Positions 6,559-14,080 of a stretch of DNA of 16,671 bases are shown here, in pieces. Origin of the DNA: RGIG5050 sp045636065 (GTDB taxonomy: Bacteria; Verrucomicrobiota; Kiritimatiellia; RFP12; UBA1067); contig JAZTWW010000045.1 in NCBI GenBank assembly GCA_045636065.1, positions 1 to 16,671 of the forward strand. The letters are read 5' to 3'. The translations under genes were made by a program, and so were the position numbers. The notes below the pieces were generated by a model. That model saw only the letters and a program-made list of their open reading frames with translations, was not told the DNA's origin and searched no databases. Each line of letters opens with the position of its first letter. The first letter of the stretch is position 1.

Positions 6559-7719
6559 ATGCCAGAACCAGTTGAGGTCAGTGAAAAGTTTGTAGAGGCG
6601 TTCAAGGCGGCGAAGGCTCTTCTGGAGAAGTCGCAGAGAATACTCGTAAGCGGGCACTTGAGCCCGGATGGAGACAGCATCGGCGCAATGACGGCTGTCG
6701 AGAGGATGCTCAAGGCCGCCGGAAAGGACGCCGTCGCCTCGGCAGACCTGAAGAGCCTCGGAAAGATGTCGTTTCTGCAGGCGGCAAAGGGGATAGTCCC
6801 TTTAAAGCGCATAAAGAGGAAGCGCTTCGACCTTCTTTTTGTCGTCGATTGCGCCGCCCTCGACAGGCTCCCAGTGGAGATAAGGCCTTTTGCCCAGCGC
6901 ATTCCCGTCCTTGCGATAGACCACCACCGCACAAATACGGATTTCGGCACGGTTTCGATAGTCGATCCAGATGCCTCAAGCGCATGCCAGCTAGTATGGC
7001 AGTTCTCGAAGTTCATGGGCTGGGAGATGGATTCCACAGTGGCGGAAAGCCTCTGGACCGGCATGGTCACTGATTCCGGCAAGTTCTCTTACCAGAGTAC
7101 AACTCCTGCCACTCTCCATGCTGCCGCTGACGTTCTTTCGCATGGAGTGAATACGGCCAGGATCAACGACATAATATTCGGCACATTCTCGGCAAAGGCC
7201 ATAAAGCTCAAGAGGATTCTCTGGCGCTCGCTCCACATCTGGAAGAACCGCAAGGTGGCCGAGGTTTCACTTTCAAGGGATGATTTCAGGAGCGTAAGGG
7301 GCACGAAGGCCGACGCGGAGGACGGCGTAGAGATTCCAAGAAGCGTGATGCGCAATGAAATCGCGCTCTATTTCTACCAGATTCCCGATAGGACGCAGGA
7401 AACGCGCGTCTCTATCCGCACGCGCGAGCCGTGGGATGCAACAGTCCTTGCAGGGCGCTTTGGCGGCGGCGGGCACCTGAGAGCCGCCGGATGCACGATA
7501 AAGGGTACGATGAACGAGGCCAAGCGACTTATGCGCAAGGCCGTAAAGGAGATGCTTGCCCAGGGTAAGGCCCCCGCGGTCAAGGCGGCCAAGGCGGCGG
7601 AGCCGGCTCCTGCACCCCAGCCTGCACCAGCCCCCCAGCCTGCGCCCGCCCCTCAGCCTGCGCCCGCCCCTGAACAGCCGCCAAAGGAAATCAACGAGCC
7701 CGGAGGTGAACAGCAATGA
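6559..7719 (+). CDS. NrnA-like DHH/DHHA1 phosphoesterase (oligoribonuclease / pAp phosphatase type)
   Basis: Predicted Mn-dependent hydrolase that degrades nanoRNAs and/or dephosphorylates 3'-phosphoadenosine 5'-phosphate. The 386-residue protein has the DHH motifs in order: GHLSPDGDSIG (His33, Asp37, Asp39), VVDCAALDR (Asp97), AIDHHRTNTDFG (Asp121-His123) and GMVTDSGKFSY (Asp172), then a DHHA1 domain ending in GGGGHLRAAG (302-311). These match NrnA rather than RecJ, which is longer. A Lys/Ala linker and a PAPAPQ repeat tail follow (from about residue 349), absent from standard NrnA. Only weak Shine-Dalgarno-like sequence (TTGAGAA) precedes the ATG. Its stop overlaps the next start as ATGA. 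Confidence 0.88.
   Translation: MPEPVEVSEKFVEAFKAAKALLEKSQRILVSGHLSPDGDSIGAMTAVERMLKAAGKDAVASADLKSLGKMSFLQAAKGIVPLKRIKRKRFDLLFVVDCAALDRLPVEIRPFAQRIPVLAIDHHRTNTDFGTVSIVDPDASSACQLVWQFSKFMGWEMDSTVAESLWTGMVTDSGKFSYQSTTPATLHAAADVLSHGVNTARINDIIFGTFSAKAIKLKRILWRSLHIWKNRKVAEVSLSRDDFRSVRGTKADAEDGVEIPRSVMRNEIALYFYQIPDRTQETRVSIRTREPWDATVLAGRFGGGGHLRAAGCTIKGTMNEAKRLMRKAVKEMLAQGKAPAVKAAKAAEPAPAPQPAPAPQPAPAPQPAPAPEQPPKEINEPGGEQQ
7603..7674 (+). repeat. Four 18-bp tandem repeats encoding PAPAPQ/E
   Basis: Units at 7603-7620, 7621-7638, 7639-7656 and 7657-7674 encode PAPAPQ three times and PAPAPE once. Units 3 and 4 are nearly identical in DNA (CCTGCGCCCGCCCCT plus CAG or GAA), so recent slippage or duplication is likely. 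They form a stiff Pro/Ala arm at the C-terminus of the DHH phosphoesterase. Confidence 0.9.
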
Positions 7720-8654
7720 AGGCCGTAATACTGACTGACGGAAAGGCCGGGCACGAGAACCAGTCGCGCGCGTTCGCGAGGGCTCTCGGCTGCGAGATCG
7801 ATCTTGTAAAGGTGTCCTTCAGGTTTACAGGCGCGAAGGCGCTTTCTTATCTGCTCGACAGGTTTGGCGTAAGGACGACATCGCTTCTCAGGTTCGAGAA
7901 GGATCCAGAAGGCCTAAAGGCCGATATAGTCATCGGCACGGGCTCTGGCACATTCTATGCTGTAAAGGCGCTTGCAAGGAGGCTGGGCGCAAAGAGCGCG
8001 GTGGTTCTCTATCCGCGCGGGTATGACCTTAAGAGCTTCGACTGCATCCTTGCCCCCAGGTTCGACAATCCTGCCGATGCGCCTAATGTCGTAAGGATTC
8101 CTGCGAACCTCGTCTCGGGGGATGCGGCGTTCTACGATGTGGGAGAGGCGGCGTTCCTCGAAAGGCACACCCCGAGCGGCAGAAAGGCATGCGCCGTCAT
8201 AGTCGGCGGCCCGAACAAATGCGCCGGGATGTCGGCCGCATGGATGCGAGGCGAGCTTGAGCGCATCTTCGCCGAGACGGAGGGCTGCGAGCGCTGGGTC
8301 ACGACGAGCCGCCGCACTCCGCGCGATGTGGAGGAGGTCGTGGAGAGCTTCCCGTTCGACTACAGTCTCATATACTCGAAGGACCATTTCAACCCGATTC
8401 CCGCGTTCGTTAAAAGGGCCGCGCGGCTGTACGTGACGGCGGAATCGACGGGCATGATTTCGGAGGCGTGCACTTTCGGCTCGTCGGAGGTGTCCGTTCT
8501 CGACAACCTTAAACCGGGCGGAAGCAAGTTCCGCCGCTTCGTCGAGCTCCTCAAGGCGGACGGCCATGTCGGCGGGTCGCTCAAGATAGACCTGGGGCCG
8601 ATGTTCGAGAGGGCGGCGGAGCTTCTAGGAATTCAGATCAGGAGGGGAAGATGA
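7716..8654 (+). CDS. ELM1-family protein (glycosyltransferase-like fold)
   Basis: Member of the family named after plant mitochondrial fission factor ELM1, found widely in bacteria; its biochemical role is not established. The 312-residue product shows the family hallmarks: LTDGKAGHENQSRAFARAL (6-24), IGTGSGTFYAVK (73-84), YPRGYDLKSFDCILAPRFD (99-117), VIVGGPNK, TTSRRTPRD (196-204) and a C-terminal TAESTGMISEA (241-251) followed by KFRRF. The last segment resembles the donor-binding end of GT-B glycosyltransferases. GGAGGTGA (7702-7709) and the ATGA overlap with the upstream gene show translational coupling. It overlaps cdsA in the same way, which suggests an envelope or lipid-glycan role. 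No signal peptide is visible. The family is confident; the function is inferred. Confidence 0.85.
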   Translation: MKAVILTDGKAGHENQSRAFARALGCEIDLVKVSFRFTGAKALSYLLDRFGVRTTSLLRFEKDPEGLKADIVIGTGSGTFYAVKALARRLGAKSAVVLYPRGYDLKSFDCILAPRFDNPADAPNVVRIPANLVSGDAAFYDVGEAAFLERHTPSGRKACAVIVGGPNKCAGMSAAWMRGELERIFAETEGCERWVTTSRRTPRDVEEVVESFPFDYSLIYSKDHFNPIPAFVKRAARLYVTAESTGMISEACTFGSSEVSVLDNLKPGGSKFRRFVELLKADGHVGGSLKIDLGPMFERAAELLGIQIRRGR

Positions 8655-9523
8655 AGAAAGGCAAGGACAAGGTAAAGGGCAATCCTACGGCGAGGCGCAT
8701 CGTAACGGCCCTCACGACGGCGACATTGGCGGTGCTGGCGTTCATATACATCCCCCTTTCTCTGGTGACGCCGGTCTTGATGGTGCTTGCGGCGCTCGTC
8801 CAGTACGAGTTCTACATGATGGTGCGCCCGAGATACCAGTGCGCGCCCGTTCTCGGAACGCTGCTCGGTATCGCGTGGATCGCCTGCTGCGGATACGCCT
8901 CCCCCCAGGGCGGGGTCGCGTTCGCATACCGCAACGCCATCCTCGGCGTTTTCGCGGTGGCCGTGTACGTCCTTCTTGAAAAGCGCTTCACGAAGCCTCT
9001 TGAGGCGATGGCCGTGACGCTCTTCGGAGTCCTTTACATCCCCGTTCTGATCGGCGCTTTCATAACCGTGGCCTCGGTCGACGGAGGGGCCGTCTCGCGC
9101 AGGGGCATAATGATCCTTCTCTGGATCGTCGCCGCCACCAAGCTCTCCGACATGGGCGGCTTCGCGTTCGGCAAGGCATGGGGCCGCCACAAGATGTGCC
9201 CGTCGATCTCGCCCAACAAGAGCTGGGAGGGTTTTGGAGGCAGCATCTTCGGCGGCACGCTCGCAACGTGGATCGCGCTTCTCATCGCAGGGAAGATGGA
9301 TGTGGAGACGTTCTTCACCGCCATCGCCGCCGGACTTCTCTTCGCCACGGTCGGCACGCTCGGCGATCTCGTCGAGAGCCGCGTGAAGCGCGAGGCAGGA
9401 GTCAAGGATTCGGCGACTTTCATGCCTGCGGGGCTTGGAGGCTTCCTCGACATGTTCGATTCCATACTTTTCACACCCGCTCTGGCGGCGGCCGTATGGT
9501 CGTGGATCGCCTACGCCGCATGA
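8651..9523 (+). CDS. cdsA: Phosphatidate cytidylyltransferase (CDP-diglyceride synthase)
   Basis: Makes CDP-diacylglycerol from phosphatidic acid and CTP, the branch point of phospholipid synthesis, in the inner membrane. The 290-residue protein has a basic N-terminus (KKGKDKVKG), several hydrophobic spans, the SISPNKSWEG motif (185-194) and the CDS signature region GDLVESRVKREAGVKD (238-253), then GLGGFLDMFDS (261-271). The usual signature end, PGHGGxxDRxDS, reads AGLGGFLDMFDS here, so the Pro, His and Arg positions are changed while GG and both Asp residues remain. GGAGG (8641-8645) precedes a start overlapping the ELM1-family stop as ATGA. metG follows after 25 nt. Confidence 0.9.
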   Translation: MKKGKDKVKGNPTARRIVTALTTATLAVLAFIYIPLSLVTPVLMVLAALVQYEFYMMVRPRYQCAPVLGTLLGIAWIACCGYASPQGGVAFAYRNAILGVFAVAVYVLLEKRFTKPLEAMAVTLFGVLYIPVLIGAFITVASVDGGAVSRRGIMILLWIVAATKLSDMGGFAFGKAWGRHKMCPSISPNKSWEGFGGSIFGGTLATWIALLIAGKMDVETFFTAIAAGLLFATVGTLGDLVESRVKREAGVKDSATFMPAGLGGFLDMFDSILFTPALAAAVWSWIAYAA

Positions 9524-9548
9524 TTATTGGTTGAAGGAGGATATTATC

Positions 9549-11627
9549 ATGGGAGAAAATACAGGTAAACGCAGGATAGTGGTGACGAGCGCGCTGCCGT
9601 ACGCGAACGGCGACATACACCTTGGTCACCTCGTCGAGTACCTCCAGACCGATTTCTGGGTGAGGTTCCAGAAGATGCGCGGGCACGACTGCGTGTACGT
9701 CTGCGCCGACGATACGCACGGAACGCCCATAATGATCCGCGCGCGCAAGGAGGGGATCACCCCCGAGGAGCTTATCGCGCGCACGCACGACACGCACCTC
9801 AAGGACTTCACCGACTTCGAGATCGCATTCGACAACTACTATTCCACCAATGCGCCAGAGAACAGGGAGTTCTCCGAGCGTTTCTTCGCCGCGATGCAGA
9901 AGTCTGGCGCCATCACCGTCAAGACGACGCCGCAGCTCTACTGCGGGAAGTGCAGGATGTTCCTTCCAGACCGCTACGTTAAGGGCGTCTGCCCCAAGTG
10001 CGGAAGCGAGGGGCAGTACGGCGACAGCTGCGACAAGTGCGGCTCCACATACGCCGCCGAGGAGCTCGGCTCGCCCGTCTGCACCACGTGCGGCTCCACG
10101 CCGGCCGTCAAGGACGCCGAGCACCTCTACTTCGAGCTCGAGCCTTTCCACGACTTCCTCAAGGCCTGGATCCCGGAGCACACAACGAGCGACATCTCGA
10201 ACAAGCTCCTCGAATGGTTCAACGAGCCCCTGCGCGGGTGGTGCATCTCAAGGAGCGCGCCGTACTTTGGCTTCGCGATCCCCGGCTACCCCGACAAGTA
10301 CTTCTACGTGTGGGTCGACGCGCCGATCGGATATCTCGCGAGCCTCAAGAACTGGTGCGACAGGAACGGGAAGAACTTCGACGACTACTGGCAGTCTCCC
10401 GCCTCCGAAAGGTACCACTTCATCGGCAAGGACATCATCCGCTTCCACTGCCTCTTCTGGCCGGGGATGCTCCACGCGGCCGGCTTCACGCAGCCCGACA
10501 AGATCTTCGTGCACGGCTTCCTGACGGTCAACGGCGAGAAGATGTCGAAGACGAAGGGGACGTTCGTGAACGCCCGCACGTACCTCGACCATCTCCCCAG
10601 CTGGGCTCTGAGGTACTACTACGCATGCAAGCTCGGCCCCACCGCCGACGACATGGACATGAACCTCGACGATTTCGCCCTCAGGGTGAACGCCGATCTC
10701 GTGGGCAAGATAACGAACCTCGCAAGCCGCGGCGCGCAGATGCTCGGCAAGAATCTCGATGGCCGCATGGGCGAGCTCGACGATGAGGGCCGCGCGCTCG
10801 TCGAGATGGCCGTTTCGAAGGCCGATACGATCGCAGAGCTATACGAGGCGAGGAAGTTCTCGCAGATCCCCGTGGAGGTCGTGAAGATAGCCGACGCCGC
10901 CAACCAGTACTTCGACCAGAACGAGCCCTGGAAGACGGTCAAGGTTGAGGAGACTAAGGAGAAGACCCGCACGACGCTCACGGCGATTTTGAACGTCTTC
11001 AGGGTGATGGCGATATATCTGAGGCCCATCCTTCCCGTCTACGCCGACAGGGCCGCGAAGCTCTTCGGCGAGGAGTCCTGGACGTGGGACGATCTCAAGC
11101 GCACGGTCGAGAACCGCACCATCGGCGCATACGAGTATCTCGCTACGCGCATCGACCCCAAGAGCGTCCAGGCGATGGTCGTCGCAGCGACGGTCAAGCC
11201 CGCCGAGACGGGCGAGGTCGCGCACGAAAGCCGCGCCTCGAAGAACAAGGCGAAGACCGCGGCGGAAGGCGGCGCCGGAGTGCCGCCCCTCAAATCCGAG
11301 ATCGTCTTCCAGGATTTCGAGAAGCTCGATTTCCGCGTAGGGACGGTGACGGCCGCCGAGACCGTGGAGAAGAGCGCGAAGCTCCTCAAGCTCACGATCG
11401 ACGCGGGCACTCTCGGAACGCGCACGATCTTCAGCGGCATACGCGGCACCTACTCCGATCCCGCCGCGCTCGTCGGCAGGCAGGTCCTTTTCATAGCGAA
11501 TCTCGCCCCGAGGAAGATGTCCGTGGGCGTGAGCGAGGGGATGGTCCTCTACGCGGGCGAGCCGGGGAAGGACGGAGGCGTTCTCGTCCCGCTTGCGGGC
11601 GTCGAGCCCGGCACCCCCGCTACGTGA
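9549..11627 (+). CDS. metG: Methionyl-tRNA synthetase with C-terminal tRNA-binding domain
   Basis: Charges tRNA-Met with methionine in the cytoplasm. The 692-residue class I synthetase has the HIGH-type motif HLGH (24-27), the KMSKS-type motif KMSKT (331-335) and four CxxC knuckles (Cys132/135, 148/151, 161/164, 178/181), the arrangement of the E. coli-type enzyme with a full zinc-binding connective domain. After the anticodon-binding helical region comes an Ala/Lys-rich linker, then a Trbp111/EMAP-II-like tRNA-binding domain (about 585-692; DFEKLDFRVGTV, LAPRKMSVGVSEGM) that mediates dimerisation in relatives. The start is set at 9549 by GAAGGAGG (9533-9540); the frame is open further upstream inside cdsA, but that part is not family-like. 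uvrB starts 7 nt after its stop. Confidence 0.96.
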   Translation: MGENTGKRRIVVTSALPYANGDIHLGHLVEYLQTDFWVRFQKMRGHDCVYVCADDTHGTPIMIRARKEGITPEELIARTHDTHLKDFTDFEIAFDNYYSTNAPENREFSERFFAAMQKSGAITVKTTPQLYCGKCRMFLPDRYVKGVCPKCGSEGQYGDSCDKCGSTYAAEELGSPVCTTCGSTPAVKDAEHLYFELEPFHDFLKAWIPEHTTSDISNKLLEWFNEPLRGWCISRSAPYFGFAIPGYPDKYFYVWVDAPIGYLASLKNWCDRNGKNFDDYWQSPASERYHFIGKDIIRFHCLFWPGMLHAAGFTQPDKIFVHGFLTVNGEKMSKTKGTFVNARTYLDHLPSWALRYYYACKLGPTADDMDMNLDDFALRVNADLVGKITNLASRGAQMLGKNLDGRMGELDDEGRALVEMAVSKADTIAELYEARKFSQIPVEVVKIADAANQYFDQNEPWKTVKVEETKEKTRTTLTAILNVFRVMAIYLRPILPVYADRAAKLFGEESWTWDDLKRTVENRTIGAYEYLATRIDPKSVQAMVVAATVKPAETGEVAHESRASKNKAKTAAEGGAGVPPLKSEIVFQDFEKLDFRVGTVTAAETVEKSAKLLKLTIDAGTLGTRTIFSGIRGTYSDPAALVGRQVLFIANLAPRKMSVGVSEGMVLYAGEPGKDGGVLVPLAGVEPGTPAT

Positions 11628-11634
11628 CGATGCG

Positions 11635-13596
11635 ATGGCTGAGAGGCTCTTCAAGCTCGCAAGTCCGTTCAAGCCCACGGGCGACCAGCCCGAGGCCATA
11701 GCGAAGCTCGTCGCCGGCGTAAAGGCCGGCGAGAGGCGTTTGATACTCCAGGGCGTCACCGGAAGCGGCAAGACGTTCACCATGGCGAACGTCATAAAGG
11801 AGCTGAACCGCCCGACGCTCATCCTCTCCCACAACAAGACTTTGGCGGCGCAGCTCTTTGCCGAGCTGAAGGAGTTCTTCCCGGAGAACGCCGTCGAGTA
11901 CTTCATCTCGTACTACGACTACTACCAGCCCGAGGCCTACATCCCGCAGACGGACACGTACATCGAAAAGGACGCGTCCGTGAACGAGGAGATAGAAAGG
12001 TACAGGCTCGCGGCGACGAACGCCTTGATCGCGAGGCGCGACGTGATAGTCGTTGCAAGCGTTAGCTGCATCTACGGCCTCGGCGAGTCGGACGAGTACC
12101 GCGAGCTTACGGTCGGTGTCAAGGTGGGCGAGTGCTGCGGGAGGGAAAGCCTCATAAGGCGGCTTGTGGCCGCGCAGTACACGAGAAACGACTTCGACTA
12201 TTCCCCCGGGACGTTCCGCGTAAGGGGCGATACGCTTGACATATTCCCCGCATACGCGACAGAGGGGATAAGGGTCGAGTTCTTCGGGGACGAGGTAGAC
12301 TCCATAAGGGCCCTCCAAATGCCGTCCGGGAAGCTTGGCGTCTCGATGCCGGCGGTCGCGATAACGCCGGCGAAGCAGTTCGTCATGTCGAAGGACAAGA
12401 TGGAGGCCGCCTATTCGCGCATATACGCGGAGCTTGACGAAAGGCTCAGGTTCTTCGAGGCGAACGGCAAGCTCCTTGAGGCGCAGAGGCTCAAGGAGCG
12501 CACCGAGTACGATGTCGAGATGATGAAGGAGCTCGGGTACTGCAACGGGATCGAGAACTATTCGAGGCCGCTTTCCGGCCGGCCTCCCGGGTCGGCGCCG
12601 CAGTGTCTTCTCGACTATTTCCCGGACGATTTTCTCGCCATAATCGACGAGTCGCACGTTGCCGTGCCGCAGCTAAGGGCGATGTACAACGGCGACCAGG
12701 CTAGGAAGGACAAGCTCGTCGAATACGGCTTCAGGCTTCCAAGCGCCAAGGACAACCGCCCGCTCAAGTTCGACGAGTTCGACGCCAAGGTGGGGCAGAT
12801 CATCTTTACGAGCGCCACCCCAGGCGAGTACGAGTATTCCGTGAGCTCAACGGTCGCGGAGCAGGTCATAAGGCCCACGGGGCTTCTCGATCCCGAGATA
12901 GAGATCCGCCCGTTGAAGAACCAGGTGGACGATCTGATGGCCGAGGTGAGGGAAGTGGCCGCGAAGGGCGACAGGGTTCTTGTGACGACCTTGACAAAGA
13001 GAAGCGCCGAGGACCTGACGGACTACCTGAGGGAGACCGGCATCAGGGTCGAGTACCTTCACAGCGACATCGATGCGCTCGAGCGCGTCGCCATCCTGGG
13101 GCGGCTCAGGCGCGGCGAGTTCGACTGCCTTGTGGGCATAAACCTTCTGAGGGAAGGGCTCGATTTCCCCGAAGTGGCGCTTGTGGCGATCCTCGACGCC
13201 GACAAGGAAGGGTTTTTAAGGTCGACGACGAGCCTTGTTCAGACGGCCGGCCGCACGGCCCGCCACGAGAAGGGGCGCGTGATCCTCTATGCGGACCACG
13301 AGACGGATGCCATAAGGGAACTTCTCGACATAACGGCCTACCACCGCGAAAAGCAGATGGCGTACAACAAGGCGCACGGGATAACCCCGAAGCGCGCCAA
13401 GAGGGCGATAAACGAGTCCGCCTACGTCTACAGCGAGGCCAAGCGGGCGGAGTGCGCGGCCATTTCGGCGACGCCTGAGAAGATGGACATCGTCGAGACG
13501 AAGCGCCTGCTTGAGAAGGAGATGCTTGAAGCCGCCGAGGCGCTTGAATTCGAAAGGGCCGCGTTCCTGCGCGACCAGATAAAGGCTCTTAAATAA
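11635..13596 (+). CDS. uvrB: Excinuclease ABC subunit B
   Basis: DNA-damage verification and loading subunit of UvrABC nucleotide excision repair. The 653-residue protein begins FKLASPFKPTGDQPEAI as in other UvrBs, then Walker A GVTGSGKT (40-47), the beta-hairpin region YYDYYQPEAYIPQTDTYIEK, IDESHV (Walker B, 338-341 DESH), TSATPGEYE, a C-terminal helicase domain with VGINLLREGLDFPEV and QTAGRTARH, and a C-terminal UVR domain (about 621-653, EALEFERAAFLRDQI) that contacts UvrC. Length is normal (E. coli 673). The start at 11635 fits the conserved N-terminus. No Shine-Dalgarno is visible in the metG end, so translation probably couples to metG termination 7 nt upstream. Confidence 0.97.
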   Translation: MAERLFKLASPFKPTGDQPEAIAKLVAGVKAGERRLILQGVTGSGKTFTMANVIKELNRPTLILSHNKTLAAQLFAELKEFFPENAVEYFISYYDYYQPEAYIPQTDTYIEKDASVNEEIERYRLAATNALIARRDVIVVASVSCIYGLGESDEYRELTVGVKVGECCGRESLIRRLVAAQYTRNDFDYSPGTFRVRGDTLDIFPAYATEGIRVEFFGDEVDSIRALQMPSGKLGVSMPAVAITPAKQFVMSKDKMEAAYSRIYAELDERLRFFEANGKLLEAQRLKERTEYDVEMMKELGYCNGIENYSRPLSGRPPGSAPQCLLDYFPDDFLAIIDESHVAVPQLRAMYNGDQARKDKLVEYGFRLPSAKDNRPLKFDEFDAKVGQIIFTSATPGEYEYSVSSTVAEQVIRPTGLLDPEIEIRPLKNQVDDLMAEVREVAAKGDRVLVTTLTKRSAEDLTDYLRETGIRVEYLHSDIDALERVAILGRLRRGEFDCLVGINLLREGLDFPEVALVAILDADKEGFLRSTTSLVQTAGRTARHEKGRVILYADHETDAIRELLDITAYHREKQMAYNKAHGITPKRAKRAINESAYVYSEAKRAECAAISATPEKMDIVETKRLLEKEMLEAAEALEFERAAFLRDQIKALK

Positions 13597-13632
13597 TCCT
13601 CCATTGTCAATTTGCATTTGCAACATTCTTGA

Positions 13633-13656
13633 CCGCCTTAGCGCGGAGCGCGGCGG
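13633..13656 (+). terminator. Stem-loop after uvrB, possible weak terminator
   Basis: CCGCC (13633-13637) pairs with GGCGG (13652-13656), and inside it GCGC (13641-13644) pairs with GCGC (13648-13651), leaving a TTA bulge and a GGA loop. Only CTGTTTC follows, so there is no proper U-tract. Its position 37 nt after the uvrB stop makes a termination or 3'-end role reasonable but unproven. Confidence 0.35.
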
Positions 13657-13666
13657 CTGTTTCACA

Positions 13667-13692
13667 TCCGCCTTCGCCAAGGTTACGGCGGA
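13667..13692. repeat. Inverted repeat TCCGCC...GGCGGA
   Basis: TCCGCC (13667-13672) and GGCGGA (13687-13692) are perfect inverted copies around a 14-nt centre that itself contains CCTT/AAGG. The layout is like REP-type palindromes dispersed between genes in many bacteria; whether it recurs in this genome cannot be seen from one window. Confidence 0.5.
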
Positions 13693-13704
13693 CAAGTCGG
13701 CAAC

Positions 13705-13716
13705 ATTCCCATGCTC
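13705..13716. repeat. 12-bp direct repeat, left copy (ATTCCCATGCTC)
   Basis: Exact copy of 13891-13902. The two copies bracket the hairpin-rich segment. They could be a target-site duplication, or element ends. Confidence 0.6.
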
Positions 13717-13805
13717 TCCGCGCCTTGCGGCCCCTTGCGGCCCTTCGGGTTCGCGTACCCTCTTGCGACCTTGCTTCGCAAGGCTCCTCGCTTCGCTCGT
13801 CGGGG

Positions 13806-13832
13806 AACCTGATGCCTGCGGCACAGGTGCAT
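13806..13832. repeat. 27-nt hairpin unit, copy 1
   Basis: Reads AACCTGA-TGCC-TGC-GGCA-CAGGTGCAT. CCTG pairs with CAGG and TGCC pairs with GGCA around a TGC loop, with one bulged A. It matches copy 2 at 22 of 27 positions; two of the changes form one compensatory base pair. Confidence 0.6.
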
Positions 13833-13843
13833 CTCGCTCAGGC

Positions 13844-13870
13844 AACCTGACGCCTTCGGCGCAGGCGCAT
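13844..13870. repeat. 27-nt hairpin unit, copy 2
   Basis: Reads AACCTGA-CGCC-TTC-GGCG-CAGGCGCAT, 38 bp downstream of copy 1. CCTG/CAGG and CGCC/GGCG pair around a TTC loop. Relative to copy 1 the T-A pair at the base of the inner stem has become C-G, so pairing is kept. Confidence 0.6.
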
Positions 13871-13890
13871 TTCGTCTCCGCGTGAGAACA

Positions 13891-13902
13891 ATTCCCATGC
13901 TC
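13891..13902. repeat. 12-bp direct repeat, right copy (ATTCCCATGCTC)
   Basis: Exact match to 13705-13716, 186 bp downstream. See the left copy for interpretation. Confidence 0.6.
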
Positions 13903-13930
13903 CAACTATCAGTTGCCTAAATCGTGGACA

Positions 13931-13950
13931 GCCCTTACGAAACTTAGGGC
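13931..13950. other. Stem-loop GCCCT/AGGGC
   Basis: GCCCT (13931-13935) and AGGGC (13946-13950) form a 5-bp stem with a 10-nt loop; TTT follows on the + strand. It could be a weak terminator or part of the repeat family. The stem is too short to be sure. Confidence 0.3.
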
Positions 13951-14042
13951 TTTGCACACTATGCGTTCTTTGCGGCCACAACATTTCATACCTGATGCTC
14001 CCTGCCGGACATGGCGGATTGCCGCCAGGCGGAAAATTCCTC

Positions 14043-14071
14043 TTGAGAATGCCGCTGGATTTTGGTAAAAT
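14043..14071 (+). promoter_or_regulatory. Near-consensus sigma70-type promoter of the TSP3-repeat gene
   Basis: TTGAGA (14043-14048, one mismatch to TTGACA), a 17-bp spacer and TAAAAT (14066-14071), preceded by TGG (14063-14065) as an extended -10. Transcription should start about 14077-14079, giving a leader of only 2 to 4 nt before the ATG at 14081. The in-frame TAA lies within the -10 itself, so no earlier start is possible in this frame without reading through a stop. Confidence 0.75.
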
Positions 14072-14080
14072 GGCGACAGA

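Larger units (their letters stand above)
13717..13890. repeat. Hairpin-rich segment, candidate dispersed repeat or small non-autonomous element
   Basis: 174 bp packed with small GC-rich hairpins that share a TTC loop or a close variant: CCC-TTC-GGG (13741-13749), CCTTGC-TTC-GCAAGG (13769-13783), and the two 27-nt units at 13806-13832 and 13844-13870. It lies between the exact 12-bp direct repeats, and TCTCCGCG occurs near both its ends (13715-13722 and 13874-13881). No transposase is present. Both strands have short open frames without family features. Its nature is inferred from structure only. Confidence 0.45.
13597..14080. other. Non-coding intergenic region rich in hairpins and short repeats
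   Basis: No ORF here has a recognisable product. Short open frames exist in several frames, but they only translate repeated hairpin DNA. The region holds a stem-loop at 13633-13656, an inverted repeat at 13667-13692, a hairpin-rich segment at 13717-13890 bracketed by a 12-bp direct repeat, another stem-loop at 13931-13950 and the promoter of the following gene. It separates the housekeeping run from the surface-protein gene. Confidence 0.8.

Noticed and set aside
10839..12657. Two long minus-strand frames opposite metG and uvrB
   Set aside because: Shadow frames of two certain genes; Arg/Leu/Glu/Val-rich without recognisable domains.
13604..13885. 93-codon + frame and overlapping short frames in the uvrB to TSP3 gap
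   Set aside because: They translate hairpin and repeat DNA in several frames at once and show no domain, start signal or coding bias of their own.
13717..13890. CRISPR array
   Set aside because: Only two similar 27-nt units with an 11-nt gap that are themselves hairpins; no regular spacers and no cas genes.
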